In this document: in pieces, positions 45,465 through 54,416 of the stretch | Numbering within the stretch: the first letter of the stretch is position 1 | Layout: every line of letters starts with the position of its first letter | Assembly (NCBI RefSeq): GCF_014836905.1 | Contig: NZ_JACSPZ010000004.1 | Coordinates: forward strand, 372,001 to 436,000 | Source of the DNA: Solibacillus faecavium | GTDB lineage: Bacteria; Bacillota; Bacilli; Bacillales_A; Planococcaceae | Reading direction: 5' to 3' | DNA: 64,000 bases | Program-made: the position numbers and the translations under genes | The notes under the pieces: model-generated | Database searches by the model: none | Told to the model about the DNA's origin: nothing | The model's input: only the letters and a program-made list of their open reading frames with translations

Positions 45465-47828
45465 TTAGTTAGTTTTTAATCCATATTTTCCAAAACCATC
45501 TGTACCTTCACCAATATAATGAATTTTACTATTTTCATCTAACACATCGACTGCTTTTTTCGACGATTCAAATACCACTTTCACGTTTCCTGGAAACGCA
45601 GCAAATTTCCAGTTACCATCTGCACTTGGATCAATTGTTTTTTCAGCTAAAATATAGTCGATGATTGCTTGACGGTTTTCATCTGGATAAACTTCAACTG
45701 CAGTCGCGTTTCGTACACCTGGGAATGTTCCATTCGCACGATAGTTATTTGTCGCTACAATGAACTCCTGTGATAAATCGATCGGCTTTCCATCATATTG
45801 TAAGTTTACAATGCGGGAAGCCTTTTCATTAACTATATTTCCACTAGCATCATATTTGGCTGGTTGTGTTACATCAATTTCATAAGTGACGCCATCAATG
45901 ACATCATAGTTATATGATCTGTACTCAGCATTAATTAGTTGTTGTTCATCTTCTTTATTTATATCGATTTGGTGGAATTGACCAGCAGACATTTCAAGCC
46001 ATTCTTTCACATCAGCACCTGTCACTTTTAACATAGCTAATGTATTGTCATATAAATATAGGTCTGCAACATTCTTAATTGCCAACTCACCTTTTGGTAC
46101 GAATGTGTAGTACTCTGGATCACTTCTCGTTCCTGCTTTAAATGGCGCACCCGCTGATAATACAGGTAGACTTTCAAATGGTGTTCCTTTAATTTTATCT
46201 TTTACATAAATCGCTTGGGCATTTGTTACAATTTGAATGGAAGGATCATCCTGCACTTGTGAGAAATAACTATGTATATTTGCTGTAGTTGTTCCTACTG
46301 CCTGACGCACATAATCAATTGTCCCTTCATGGGCTTCTTTTACGCTTTCCACAACTGCACTGCTTACATTTTCATTATCTTTTGCAATTTCACGCACGGC
46401 ACCTGTTCCTGAAATCACATCCCAAGACTCAGCTTTTTTCTCAAGCTCTAAATCAATTACTCCTAGATGGCTACCAAATTTACCTGCCATTACGATAGGT
46501 ATACCGTTCATTGTTCCATTATCAATATCCACATTCGGTAAAGTGCTATCTACTTTTCCTGGGAATACATCATGGGCATGTCCTGTTATAACCGCATCTA
46601 CATCGCTGATTTTTGTTAATAGATAGGATACATCTTCCTCACCGATTTCATGTGTATCATCACCCATACCTGAGTGCGACAGTACAACTACTACATCCGC
46701 GCCAGCTTTCTTCATCTCTGGAACGATTGTTTTTACCGCTTCTACAGAATCATCTACCGTTACTTTTCCTTCTAAATTTGCTTTATCCCATTTTAAAATT
46801 TGTGGAGGGACAATGCCTGTTACACCAATTTTAATCATCGTACTTTTTCCTGTAGAATCAAGTACTTCTTTTTCAATCATGACATACGGTTCATACATTA
46901 ATTCCTTCGTCAAAGCATTTCGTACATTCGCATTAACATACGGGAATGGTGCATCATCTGTTACTTCATCAATAAATTCTAAACCGTAATTAAATTCATG
47001 ATTGCCATAAGTCGCTGCATCATAATCTAGCGCAATCATTGATGCAATAGAAGGATGGACTTCTCCTTCTTTTAATTTTTTCACGGATTGAATGTAAGAG
47101 CCAAGAGGCGTTCCTTGAATGGCATCTCCATTATCAAATAATACCGTATTCGGGTTTTCCTCACGGGCTTTTTCGATGAGCAGCGCAGTTTTTGCCAAGC
47201 CTAAACTATTCGTTGGCGCATCTTTATAATAATCATAGTTCATAATATTAGTATGAATATCCGTCGTACCTAAAATGCGCAATGCCACGGTCGTATTTGC
47301 TTCAACTGGGTTATATTCCGCTAAAAACCGCTGCAGAATCTTTTGCATTTGCATTTTCGTGACAAACTTATTCGGTTTGATCGTCCCGTCTTCAAAGCCT
47401 GTTAATAAGCCTAACTCTACTGCCTTTGCCATCTCTTGACGATTCCCAGATCCAATTTTATTCGCATCTTTAAATTGATTTAATACATTTTCGGAATATT
47501 GTTTTTCATCCTGTATACCCCTAGCTGCAATAAGGAAGGCATGTGTGCGTGTCAATTTTTCATTTGGTGCAAATTGTGTCGGTGTTTTACCTTTAATTAA
47601 CTTTAGTTCCACAGCCTTTTCAATATATGGCTTCAGTGAATCGGGTACGTCCTTAAATTTAACGGATTGTCCAGAACCTACTTCTACCCCTAATGCATCA
47701 ATGACTGCCTTCACAAAATCTCCGCGTGTCATTTCTTCATTGTTGGAAGTAGATGCCGCTGATACCCCAGCCATTCCACTAGTTAAAAGTGTTAATGTAA
47801 GGGCCGAAGCAGAAAGTTTTTTCCACAT
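45465..47828 (-). CDS. SLH-anchored 5'-nucleotidase/2',3'-cyclic phosphodiesterase
   Basis: 787 residues from the ATG at 47828, after AGGAG; a GTG three codons earlier overlaps the site. A signal peptide ends at VSAAS. Two to three SLH-type repeats follow (MTRGDFVKAVIDALGV, about 33; KLTRTHAFLIAARGI; NKFVTKMQMQKILQRFLAEY), which would bind the wall. The metallophosphatase has GTTDIHTNIMNYDYY (about 190), FDNGDAIQGTPLGSY, TYGNHEFNYG, LSHSGMGD and GHAHDVFPG. The C-terminal nucleotidase domain contains TTANIHSYFSQ and NYRANGTFPGV. It should release phosphate and nucleosides from external nucleotides at the cell surface. Confidence 0.93.
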   Translation of the reverse strand: MWKKLSASALTLTLLTSGMAGVSAASTSNNEEMTRGDFVKAVIDALGVEVGSGQSVKFKDVPDSLKPYIEKAVELKLIKGKTPTQFAPNEKLTRTHAFLIAARGIQDEKQYSENVLNQFKDANKIGSGNRQEMAKAVELGLLTGFEDGTIKPNKFVTKMQMQKILQRFLAEYNPVEANTTVALRILGTTDIHTNIMNYDYYKDAPTNSLGLAKTALLIEKAREENPNTVLFDNGDAIQGTPLGSYIQSVKKLKEGEVHPSIASMIALDYDAATYGNHEFNYGLEFIDEVTDDAPFPYVNANVRNALTKELMYEPYVMIEKEVLDSTGKSTMIKIGVTGIVPPQILKWDKANLEGKVTVDDSVEAVKTIVPEMKKAGADVVVVLSHSGMGDDTHEIGEEDVSYLLTKISDVDAVITGHAHDVFPGKVDSTLPNVDIDNGTMNGIPIVMAGKFGSHLGVIDLELEKKAESWDVISGTGAVREIAKDNENVSSAVVESVKEAHEGTIDYVRQAVGTTTANIHSYFSQVQDDPSIQIVTNAQAIYVKDKIKGTPFESLPVLSAGAPFKAGTRSDPEYYTFVPKGELAIKNVADLYLYDNTLAMLKVTGADVKEWLEMSAGQFHQIDINKEDEQQLINAEYRSYNYDVIDGVTYEIDVTQPAKYDASGNIVNEKASRIVNLQYDGKPIDLSQEFIVATNNYRANGTFPGVRNATAVEVYPDENRQAIIDYILAEKTIDPSADGNWKFAAFPGNVKVVFESSKKAVDVLDENSKIHYIGEGTDGFGKYGLKTN

Positions 47829-48006
47829 TTTTTTCACTCCTATTATCTAAATTGTTCAACAAGTCCATCATACTAAATTGCCAGAATAGTAGAAAAGAGC
47901 AAATTGATACATTACTATATCTAGGCAAGTAGTACTTTTTGAGAGTTAAAAAAATGCCACAAACTATTCACTTCAAGAAACGGGTACAATTTACTCAATA
48001 AATTAA

Positions 48007-48819
48007 TTAAATTACTTGCACATCGCAAATTCCTCGGTGCTCCTGGTAGGCAAAATGGTTTGTAGGACCAAATCCATGACCAATATTCAGTGGGTAACGA
48101 ATTGCTAATTGGACAAACTTTTTTGCTTCAATGATCGCTGTTTTTAATGGCTTCCCTTTCGCAATTTCTGCAGTAATTGCTGCTGAAAATGTACACCCTG
48201 TTCCATGTGTATGAATTGTTTTCAGTCTATCTGTTTTCATTTTAAAAGGCTTTTCCCCTCGAATAAACACCGTGTCAATCGCATGCTTACCCGCTAAATG
48301 ACCACCTTTTATCACTACACATTGCATACCTAAATTTAATAAATATTCCCCTGCAAGCTCAATTTCCTCCTCGGTTTTGATCGTTAGCCCGGTCAATACT
48401 TCTGCTTCGGGTATATTCGGTGTACAAACCGTAGCAACCGGAAGTAGTTTTTCCTTTAAAGCTATTGTTGCTTGCTCTTTGAGTAAGCTAGCACCGCCTT
48501 TTGCAATCATTACTGGATCTACAATAAGTGGTATTTCTTTTGATTCCATTACCGAGACAATTGTTTCTACAATCTCTGCATTAAACAGCATACCTGTTTT
48601 AACAGCTTTTAAATCAAAATCATCGATTACCGCATTTAATTGATCCTTTACAAAATCAGCAGTAGCAGGATAGATTCCATGCACCCCTTTTGTATTTTGA
48701 GCCGTTAAAGCTGTAATCACTGATGTACCGAATACTCGAAGCTCTTGAAAGGTTTTTAAATCAGCTTGGATTCCAGCCCCGCCCCCACTATCGGATCCTG
48801 CTATAGTACATGCAATCAT
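48007..48819 (-). CDS. thiD: hydroxymethylpyrimidine (phosphate) kinase ThiD
   Basis: 270 residues from the ATG at 48819, after AGGAGTGG; the longer frame to 48861 lacks a site. The ribokinase-fold motifs are CTIAGSDSGGGAGIQADLKT (about 4-23), KTGMLFN, VIDPVMIAKGG-type strand and the anion hole/catalytic Asp region HGTGCTFSAAITAEIAKG. ThiD phosphorylates HMP twice on the way to thiamine; PdxK-like pyridoxal kinases are close relatives. A TPP riboswitch upstream argues for the thiamine role. It is a single-gene unit with no other thi gene near. Confidence 0.92.
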   Translation of the reverse strand: MIACTIAGSDSGGGAGIQADLKTFQELRVFGTSVITALTAQNTKGVHGIYPATADFVKDQLNAVIDDFDLKAVKTGMLFNAEIVETIVSVMESKEIPLIVDPVMIAKGGASLLKEQATIALKEKLLPVATVCTPNIPEAEVLTGLTIKTEEEIELAGEYLLNLGMQCVVIKGGHLAGKHAIDTVFIRGEKPFKMKTDRLKTIHTHGTGCTFSAAITAEIAKGKPLKTAIIEAKKFVQLAIRYPLNIGHGFGPTNHFAYQEHRGICDVQVI

Positions 48820-48865
48820 TTTTACCACTCCTAATAAAAATATTATTAAGTGACACTGCAAAAGA

Positions 48866-48894
48866 AAGACCCCACGTAAAATACGCGGGGTCTT
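48866..48894 (-). terminator. riboswitch expression-platform terminator upstream of thiD
   Basis: AAGACCCCGCGTA and TACGTGGGGTCTT form a GC-rich stem followed by TTCTTTT on the minus strand. It lies between the TPP aptamer and the thiD ribosome-binding site, the usual place for ligand-dependent termination. Confidence 0.85.
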
Positions 48895-48921
48895 AGTAAG
48901 TACATATGTATAATTGTACTT

Positions 48922-49000
48922 TGCTCCCTACGTCCGTATTAACGGTCAGGTTCTAAGGGTCAGGTTTTAACCTTCTCAACACAAATGTGTCCCCCTGCAA
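48922..49000 (-). ncRNA. TPP riboswitch (THI element)
   Basis: Read on the minus strand, GGGGG and the later ...GGGAGC close the P1/P2 region. TTGAGAAGG matches the CTGAGA core, CCCTTAGAACCTGA matches the CCCTTNGAACCTGA element, and AATACGGACGTAGGGA matches the AATACC-GCGTAGGGA element of the thiamine-pyrophosphate aptamer. A terminator and then thiD follow, so high TPP should switch thiD off. Confidence 0.93.
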
Positions 49001-49121
49001 ATGCATTTAATTACGTCGAGTGTATCAGAATAAAATTTACATAGCAAGTAAATGGTAAATTTTCAGATTCATAATATACTTTCTAATACGAAGTACGATT
49101 GTAAATTGCCACATCACTTAT

Positions 49122-49160
49122 AAAAACTCAGATGAGCTATAAGCATTTCATCTGAGTTTT
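49122..49160 (-). terminator. terminator after yaaH
   Basis: AAAAACTCAGATGA and TCATCTGAGTTTTT pair over a short loop, with one extra T; strong stem 14 bases below the gene end. Confidence 0.9.
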
Positions 49161-49174
49161 TATTTATTCCTTTT

Positions 49175-50464
49175 TTATTTCTTAACGACATTAAAGTTTG
49201 AACCGATAAGTTGCCAGTTTTGGGGGAAAGGTAAACCAAGTTTCCAGTAACCGACACCCCGTAAATTCAGTCTTTTTACTAGATTAAATTTTGCCTGAAT
49301 GGAACGTGCATCTTCAAACCATACAATATGTGAACGTCCTTGCTCATCATAATAGTTAAAGTAAGGTGCCTGTGCGGTATAGTCATATTGAATGGCTGCA
49401 TTATAACGTTTGGCTATTTCAATTGCACGCTGTGGACTTAATGCTTCTGCATATTCTCCCCCTTGCACAAAAGGTAACGTCCAATCATACCCATACAAAT
49501 TTTGCCCAAGTAAAATTTTATTTGCCGGAATTTCCGTTAAAGCATACTGAACTACTTGTTCAACTTGAGGGAGCGGGGAGACAGCCAGAGGAGGTCCTGC
49601 TGAATACCCCCACTCATATGTCATTAGCATAACAAAATCTACTATTTCCCCATGAGCTCTATAATCATGACCGACCGTCCATTCACCTGGCTGATTCGCA
49701 CTCGATTTTGGCGCCAGTGCTGTGGAAACTGTATAACCTTCAGCATGCATACGCTCTACCGCGCTTCTCAAGAAATTATTATAGGCTTCCCTTTGGTCAC
49801 CTGGTATTCTCTCAAAATCAAAATGGATATCCGAAACATTCCCAATTCTTTTTGCTTCTGCAATAATATTGTCAAAAAGTAAGTTTTGTACTGCTTTACT
49901 TTGAAAAATATCACGTGCTAGCTCACTACTGAACTGATAATCTTCTAAATTCGTTATCGCCATTGCAATACTCGCATTATTTTCTGCCGCCAAACTAGGT
50001 AATGGTTCAATTACTGGTGCCTTTATTGAACCATCCCGTCCTGCTTCATAGCTGAATAGGGCTAAATACGTTAAATAGGGACTCGTTTCACGAACTTGAT
50101 TTACTAGTAGCTCACTTACTTCGTCGCCTCTTGGTTCAACATAAGCAAAAATTTCAGCAGATGTTTTCGCAGCGGGTGGAATATATAAACGTGTTCCTAT
50201 CATTAATAACGCGTTAGGAGATAAACCATTTACTTGTGCAAGTGTCAAATAATTCACGTTAAAACGTTGTCCTATTGACCATAAGCTATCCCCTGGTTGA
50301 ACAATATAATATTGACCATTTACTGGAACCACAAGCGCTTGCCCTACAACTAAGCGATTAGGCTCAGGAATTTGATTGGCATCTACAATATTCTGTATCG
50401 TCGTTCCATAAGCTTGCGCAATTCCCCATAGCGATTCTCCTGGCTGTACAACATGAATTTGAAT
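49175..50464 (-). CDS. yaaH: spore germination glycosidase YaaH/SleL, apparent ATT start
   Basis: 429 residues if read from an ATT at 50464. Two LysM domains (HVVQPGESLWGIAQAYGTT, about residues 3-21, and YIVQPGDSLWSIGQRF, about 51-66) precede a family 18 glycosidase with the catalytic stretch DIHFDFERI (DxxDxE-like) and VMLMTYEWGYSAGPP. It hydrolyses cortex peptidoglycan at spore germination. An in-frame TAG lies upstream and no ATG, GTG or TTG precedes the first LysM. AAAGGAGG is seven bases before the ATT, so ATT is probably the initiator. From the first normal start (GTG at 50332) the first LysM would be lost. Confidence 0.88.
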   Translation of the reverse strand: MQIHVVQPGESLWGIAQAYGTTIQNIVDANQIPEPNRLVVGQALVVPVNGQYYIVQPGDSLWSIGQRFNVNYLTLAQVNGLSPNALLMIGTRLYIPPAAKTSAEIFAYVEPRGDEVSELLVNQVRETSPYLTYLALFSYEAGRDGSIKAPVIEPLPSLAAENNASIAMAITNLEDYQFSSELARDIFQSKAVQNLLFDNIIAEAKRIGNVSDIHFDFERIPGDQREAYNNFLRSAVERMHAEGYTVSTALAPKSSANQPGEWTVGHDYRAHGEIVDFVMLMTYEWGYSAGPPLAVSPLPQVEQVVQYALTEIPANKILLGQNLYGYDWTLPFVQGGEYAEALSPQRAIEIAKRYNAAIQYDYTAQAPYFNYYDEQGRSHIVWFEDARSIQAKFNLVKRLNLRGVGYWKLGLPFPQNWQLIGSNFNVVKK

Positions 50465-50634
50465 TGTCGGTCCTCCTTTTTCTATATACTAATTTATGAA
50501 CTTAATGCTCTATTAATGCGAGAGAAAAAGTCATAAATGAATAAGAGCACTTTTTGAAATAATTTTTATACAAAACTAATTAAGATATGCGCATCCTAGC
50601 AAACTTTTTCATACTATAAATGTGAGGTGAAAAA

Positions 50635-51075
50635 ATGCCAAGAGTTAAGTACCGAGATGCAGATGTCGATTTGATGGCAAGAATGATGCGAGCTGAGGCT
50701 GAAGGTGAAGGCAAGCAAGGGATGTTATATGTTGGGAATGTAATTGTAAATCGAGTTGTCGCGGATTGTTTAGACTTTAGAGACGTCAGAACAGTAGAGC
50801 AGGTTATTTTTCAAGTTCAGGGAAATAACTATTCTTTTGAAGCAGTTCAAAAAGGAAATATGTTTTATCAGCGCGCAAGACCTACTGAACAACGTTTGGC
50901 AAGGCAAACATTAGATTTTTGGAGAGACCATCCAGCAAAATATGCCCTCTGGTATTTTAATCCTTCAGGGGAATGTCCTCCTACATGGTATGGGCAACCA
51001 TTTACAGGGCAATTTAAACAACATTGTTTTTACGAGCCTGTAGCCGGAACATGTGAAAGTGTATATATGGGATAG
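50635..51075 (+). CDS. cwlJ: cell wall hydrolase CwlJ (cortex-lytic)
   Basis: 146 residues, no signal peptide, consisting of one SleB-type hydrolase domain: ARMMRAEAEGEGKQGMLYVG (about 15-34, with catalytic Glu) and VGNVIVNRVVADC, then GNNYSFEAVQKG and YALWYFNPSG. This matches CwlJ, a spore-coat enzyme needed for calcium-dipicolinate-triggered germination. GTGAGGTG precedes the ATG. It is divergent from the SleL-type gene, an appropriate germination neighbour. In Bacillus it is accompanied by gerQ; none is seen here. Confidence 0.93.
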   Translation: MPRVKYRDADVDLMARMMRAEAEGEGKQGMLYVGNVIVNRVVADCLDFRDVRTVEQVIFQVQGNNYSFEAVQKGNMFYQRARPTEQRLARQTLDFWRDHPAKYALWYFNPSGECPPTWYGQPFTGQFKQHCFYEPVAGTCESVYMG

Positions 51076-51097
51076 TTTTACCTTTCTCCATATTATT

Positions 51098-51126
51098 AAA
51101 GAGCCTTTAATTAAGGCTCTTTTTTA
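51098..51126 (+). terminator. terminator after cwlJ
   Basis: AAAGAGCCTT and AAGGCTCTTT pair over TAATT with a T tail on the plus strand. Confidence 0.9.
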
Positions 51127-51149
51127 TTTGAAAAGAAAATCAAGATTAA

Positions 51150-51353
51150 CTATTTTTTGTTGGACTGCTGATTTTTGTCATGATTTGTTTTATTGTTTTT
51201 ATTTTTTAGTTTGGAATCAAATTCTTCTGCAAATTCAGCTACATTGTCTTCTGGATTTCGATCATGACTTGTTTTGTTATGATGCAGTTCTTTATAAGTA
51301 GCAAAAGGATTATGTGTTCTTTCATTCAATGTCTTTTTGTTGTTTTTGCTCAT
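51150..51353 (-). CDS. small hydrophilic protein of the spore cluster
   Basis: 67 residues from the ATG at 51353, after AGGAGGTGG. It is very rich in Asn, Lys, His and Glu, with no hydrophobic core (RTHNPFATYKELHHNKTSHD near the N-terminus). Composition and position among cortex and spore-protein genes suggest a small spore protein, but I cannot name a family. Confidence 0.6.
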   Translation of the reverse strand: MSKNNKKTLNERTHNPFATYKELHHNKTSHDRNPEDNVAEFAEEFDSKLKNKNNKTNHDKNQQSNKK

Positions 51354-51497
51354 TTTCTCCACCTCCTACTGATTTAATGTGCTCAGTATTGGGGGTTTTA
51401 TGCCTTTTTCCATCTTCGTTTACTTCCCTACTTTTTGTGATAAAAAACTGATCTCATGCCATATTAAGAAGGAATCCAATCGAAAGGAGAATACGAA

Positions 51498-51671
51498 ATG
51501 GGCAGAGACGACAGCACAAGCAAAGGAACTAATAAGAGGTCGTTACCTCAAACACCTAAGAATGAAAAAATTGCTCCAAACAAAATGAGAGAAGAAATCG
51601 CAAATGAATTAAATGAACTACATCGCCTTGTAGAAAAGGGTAAAAGTAACACTGCAAAAAATTATAAGTAA
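51498..51671 (+). CDS. YfhD-like small protein
   Basis: 57 residues, MGRDDSTSKGTN then KRSLPQTPKNEK and an amphipathic helix MREEIANELNELHRLVEKG. GAAAGGAG precedes the ATG. The R-x-LPQTPK motif after a basic MGR start resembles the YfhD family of small Bacillus spore-associated proteins; the match is from memory and the C-terminus is shorter than I expect. A terminator follows closely. Confidence 0.6.
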   Translation: MGRDDSTSKGTNKRSLPQTPKNEKIAPNKMREEIANELNELHRLVEKGKSNTAKNYK

Positions 51672-51681
51672 AAAGTAAAAG

Positions 51682-51719
51682 GGCCTTCACAACAGAATAC
51701 TACTGTTGGTGAAGGCCTG
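51682..51719. terminator. bidirectional terminator
   Basis: GGCCTTCACAACAG and CTGTTGGTGAAGGCC form a long stem between two converging small genes. Confidence 0.88.
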
Positions 51720-51738
51720 ATTTACCTCTTAACAAAGG

Positions 51739-51891
51739 TTAGAACTGTTTAGCTTTCGCATTAATTCTCAATATTTGGTTTTGCAGAGTAACCTCTGTTT
51801 GACCATTAACTTGAGATTTCTGATGCTTATTTCTTGTCCAGTTTTGGTGGATTTTTTGAGATTTCGGATCTAATGCACCCTTTTTGCTCAT
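51739..51891 (-). CDS. small basic protein of the spore cluster
   Basis: 50 residues, MSKKGALDPKSQKIHQ at the N-terminus and LRINAKAKQF at the end, rich in Lys and Gln. GGGAGGCGG precedes the ATG at 51891. Codon choice resembles neighbouring genes and it lies between a spore-type gene and a terminator. I do not recognise the family; a small acid-soluble-like spore protein is a guess from size and context. Confidence 0.55.
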   Translation of the reverse strand: MSKKGALDPKSQKIHQNWTRNKHQKSQVNGQTEVTLQNQILRINAKAKQF

Positions 51892-52073
51892 TCGTTCCGC
51901 CTCCCTATGTTTAAAGTGAAATCCAAATTAGTATGGTACGAATTACTTCATTTATTCTTAAAGCAAAGTCCTTTTTGAATTCATTTACTGGCAATTTTTT
52001 TGACGGATGGATTACTCGTCAGGATCAATACTAACAGTGAAAACAGTCCCGAAGACGGAAAGGATGAGGAACA

Positions 52074-52355
52074 GTGGCTAAAAAAAGTTCAGGCACACCT
52101 AGCTGGAAACAAAATCACCCGATTAGTTTACTATCCAACTCAGTTGAAAGAACAGAGCGAGCAGTAAAACAGGCAATGTCCCACCCAGAAGAATTTGCAG
52201 TAGAACATGCATTCAATTCATTGGAGCGTACCGAAAATGCACTTGCCAATGCAGAACAAAAACAGGAACATATGGATATTGTTGAGCAAAATAAATCCAA
52301 ACTAGATGAACTAAAGCAAAACATCCTGGAAATTGATGAAAACTTAAATTCATAA
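52074..52355 (+). CDS. small helical protein of unknown function
   Basis: 93 residues from a GTG at 52074, preceded by GGATGAGG. After a Ser/Pro-rich start (KKSSGTPSWKQNHPIS) the protein is one long, probably coiled-coil, helix with the repeated pattern SVERTERAVKQAM and SLERTENALANAE. No known family. A strong terminator follows. The spore-protein neighbours make a sporulation role possible. Confidence 0.6.
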   Translation: MAKKSSGTPSWKQNHPISLLSNSVERTERAVKQAMSHPEEFAVEHAFNSLERTENALANAEQKQEHMDIVEQNKSKLDELKQNILEIDENLNS

Positions 52356-52359
52356 AAGT

Positions 52360-52395
52360 ATCCCCCCGTTCCATCACAAGTGGTAACGGGGGGAT
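52360..52395. terminator. bidirectional terminator
   Basis: ATCCCCCCGTT and AACGGGGGGAT form a very GC-rich stem between converging genes. Confidence 0.9.
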
Positions 52396-52400
52396 TTCAT

Positions 52401-53591
52401 TTACATATAAAGTGCACTTAAGAAAATCCCTAATGCTTCTTCATAAATTTCACCAAACTGGCTGATTGGTAAAGGGTTCGTTCCAAGACCTAGTTCTACT
52501 GTGAAACCTGGGCGACGCCAGTCTTGAATAAACCAATCTTTATAACCAGCATAGCTTTCGATTGTCTGTATCGGCTCATATCCACTAACCCTGGAAAACT
52601 CGTTGACAAGCTGTTCTGTTTCAGGAGGTTCTAATCCCATAAACCCCCAAAAAATAACTTGCCCTTGTGTATGGAACGCCAATACGCGCGCGAAATCCCG
52701 TTCAACCGTTAGCTCGGCCATTGCAATGGACTCTGGTTGAGATAGCGGACTTTCCCCACCATAATCGCGTGGACCTGGTGTTTTCGGATTTCTTTCTCTT
52801 TCCAGTTCCCATTCAGCAGGAAACTGGTCATTCAAATCAACCCCATTAATGTTTGCTTTCCAACCAGAGAAATCCGTACTCCCCCCATTCCATTCGATTA
52901 AATTATTGCGGATTGTTGCATCTTCCGGAAGTCCGTTCAGTACTAAATCCACTCCATCCGGATTTACCATTGGCACGATATTTAAACTTGTTTGATTATA
53001 CAATGGCAATGTATAAAGCCCTCGTATTGAACCATTATTCGTTAGCGACAGTAGGTACTCATTAAGAAACGTCATAACAATCGGTGTTGTAATCCACTCA
53101 TTTGCATGAAATGATGCATTAAAATGGACACGTTTCTGCCCTTTTCCAATCGTGAGTCCTGGAATTTCTTTTTCTAATACAGAATTTCCAATCGGCTCAT
53201 TTACTAGGAATGGGTAGATTGCCTGCAAAGTACGAATATCCTGTACCATCGTGCTGTAATCATAATTTTGTTTACCATTTACAACTAGCCATGTTACACG
53301 AACAGGTAATAGTAATTGGGTACCGACTTGAATTACATATGGACTGATACGTGGATTAACCAGAAAAATCGCATCCATCGGCAAATTAATTCTTTGTGCA
53401 ATCGACCAAACGCTATCTCCCGGTTGAACCGTATATGGATTTGTTACATAACCGGGAATCTGGACAGGTTGGTTCGGGATTAGCGCCTGTGCATTTAAAT
53501 TACGATTTGAATCAATAATTAGCTGATAAGGAAGATTAAAAACTTGGCTATAATACCAAAAAGAATCACCCGGTCTAACAAAAATTTCCAC
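52401..53591 (-). CDS. LysM-M14 gamma-D-glutamyl-meso-diaminopimelate peptidase
   Basis: 396 residues from the GTG at 53591, which follows GGGAGGAG. Two LysM modules (MEIFVRPGDSFWYYSQ and YTVQPGDSVWSIAQRI) bind peptidoglycan. The zinc carboxypeptidase domain follows: FHANEW supplies the His and Glu ligands (about 163-168), LAFHTQG the second His, and FTVELGLG the catalytic Glu (about 370). It cuts the gamma-D-Glu-(L)DAP bond of peptidoglycan stem peptides, as in the endopeptidase first described from sporulating Bacillus sphaericus. No signal peptide is seen, consistent with a mother-cell or spore enzyme. Confidence 0.92.
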   Translation of the reverse strand: MEIFVRPGDSFWYYSQVFNLPYQLIIDSNRNLNAQALIPNQPVQIPGYVTNPYTVQPGDSVWSIAQRINLPMDAIFLVNPRISPYVIQVGTQLLLPVRVTWLVVNGKQNYDYSTMVQDIRTLQAIYPFLVNEPIGNSVLEKEIPGLTIGKGQKRVHFNASFHANEWITTPIVMTFLNEYLLSLTNNGSIRGLYTLPLYNQTSLNIVPMVNPDGVDLVLNGLPEDATIRNNLIEWNGGSTDFSGWKANINGVDLNDQFPAEWELERERNPKTPGPRDYGGESPLSQPESIAMAELTVERDFARVLAFHTQGQVIFWGFMGLEPPETEQLVNEFSRVSGYEPIQTIESYAGYKDWFIQDWRRPGFTVELGLGTNPLPISQFGEIYEEALGIFLSALYM

Positions 53592-53786
53592 AAAGCTCCT
53601 CCCTCTATAAAATAATCAATAGAAAAGTATATGAATGTGGGGAATGATTATTAACACAGTTCGAGAAAACGGTTTATTATCTTCAATCGCTTTCTTTATC
53701 CCCTAATATTTCCCTATATAGTGAAATTGAGAGCAGCATTATGTTATAGTAGAATCTACTAAATTCTTATTGTATGGAGGTTCATC

Positions 53787-54416
53787 ATGGAGACGAAAAG
53801 AATATCGCTGCATCGTGCACTATCTGAGTTAAAAATGCTTGGTGAACGGATCCAATCGGCTACGTACCGCGTAGTGCTGGCTCGAGCAAACCGAAAAAGC
53901 AACGAAAAAATTGAAGGCATGTCAATTGATGAATACAAAAAAGAAATGCAAGGTTCGTATGACAAAGTCACAAGCCTTATTCAATACCGCAATAAACTAA
54001 AGGCACTCGTTGTTGAATCAAATGCTAAAACAATCGTTAAAATTGGAGCAAATGAAATGACAGTGGCTGAAGCAATTGAACGTAAACAATCAATTGCATA
54101 TGAGAAGGATTTACTGAATCATCTACGCCGCCAATATTTTGAAGCAATCGACGAAGTAACAACTGCAAATGAGGCCCTTCCAGAAAAGCTTGAAAATTAC
54201 CTGATTAATATTTTGGGCAGCAAGGAAAAGCAATCATCCTCAGACGAAGTGAAGCTTCATACCGATACTTTTATGAAGCGCAATGAATATGAATTGATCG
54301 ACCCGATGCAAGTAAAGAAAACCATTGACGAGCTTGCAGCAAAAATCGAGGAATTTGAGTCAGAAGTAGACGCTGTATTATCAGAATCAAACGCCACAAC
54401 ATTTATTGAGATCTAA
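53787..54416 (+). CDS. coiled-coil protein of unknown function
   Basis: 209 residues, METKRISLHRALSELKMLGE at the N-terminus. It is almost entirely helical with strong coiled-coil character, especially at the start and in the last 50 residues (TIDELAAKIEEFESEVDAVL). No signal peptide, transmembrane helix or enzyme motif. TATGGAGG is upstream of the ATG. It is a lone gene at the border between the conserved region and the toxin array. I do not recognise it; phage-tail-like and cytoskeletal proteins can look similar. Confidence 0.65.
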   Translation: METKRISLHRALSELKMLGERIQSATYRVVLARANRKSNEKIEGMSIDEYKKEMQGSYDKVTSLIQYRNKLKALVVESNAKTIVKIGANEMTVAEAIERKQSIAYEKDLLNHLRRQYFEAIDEVTTANEALPEKLENYLINILGSKEKQSSSDEVKLHTDTFMKRNEYELIDPMQVKKTIDELAAKIEEFESEVDAVLSESNATTFIEI

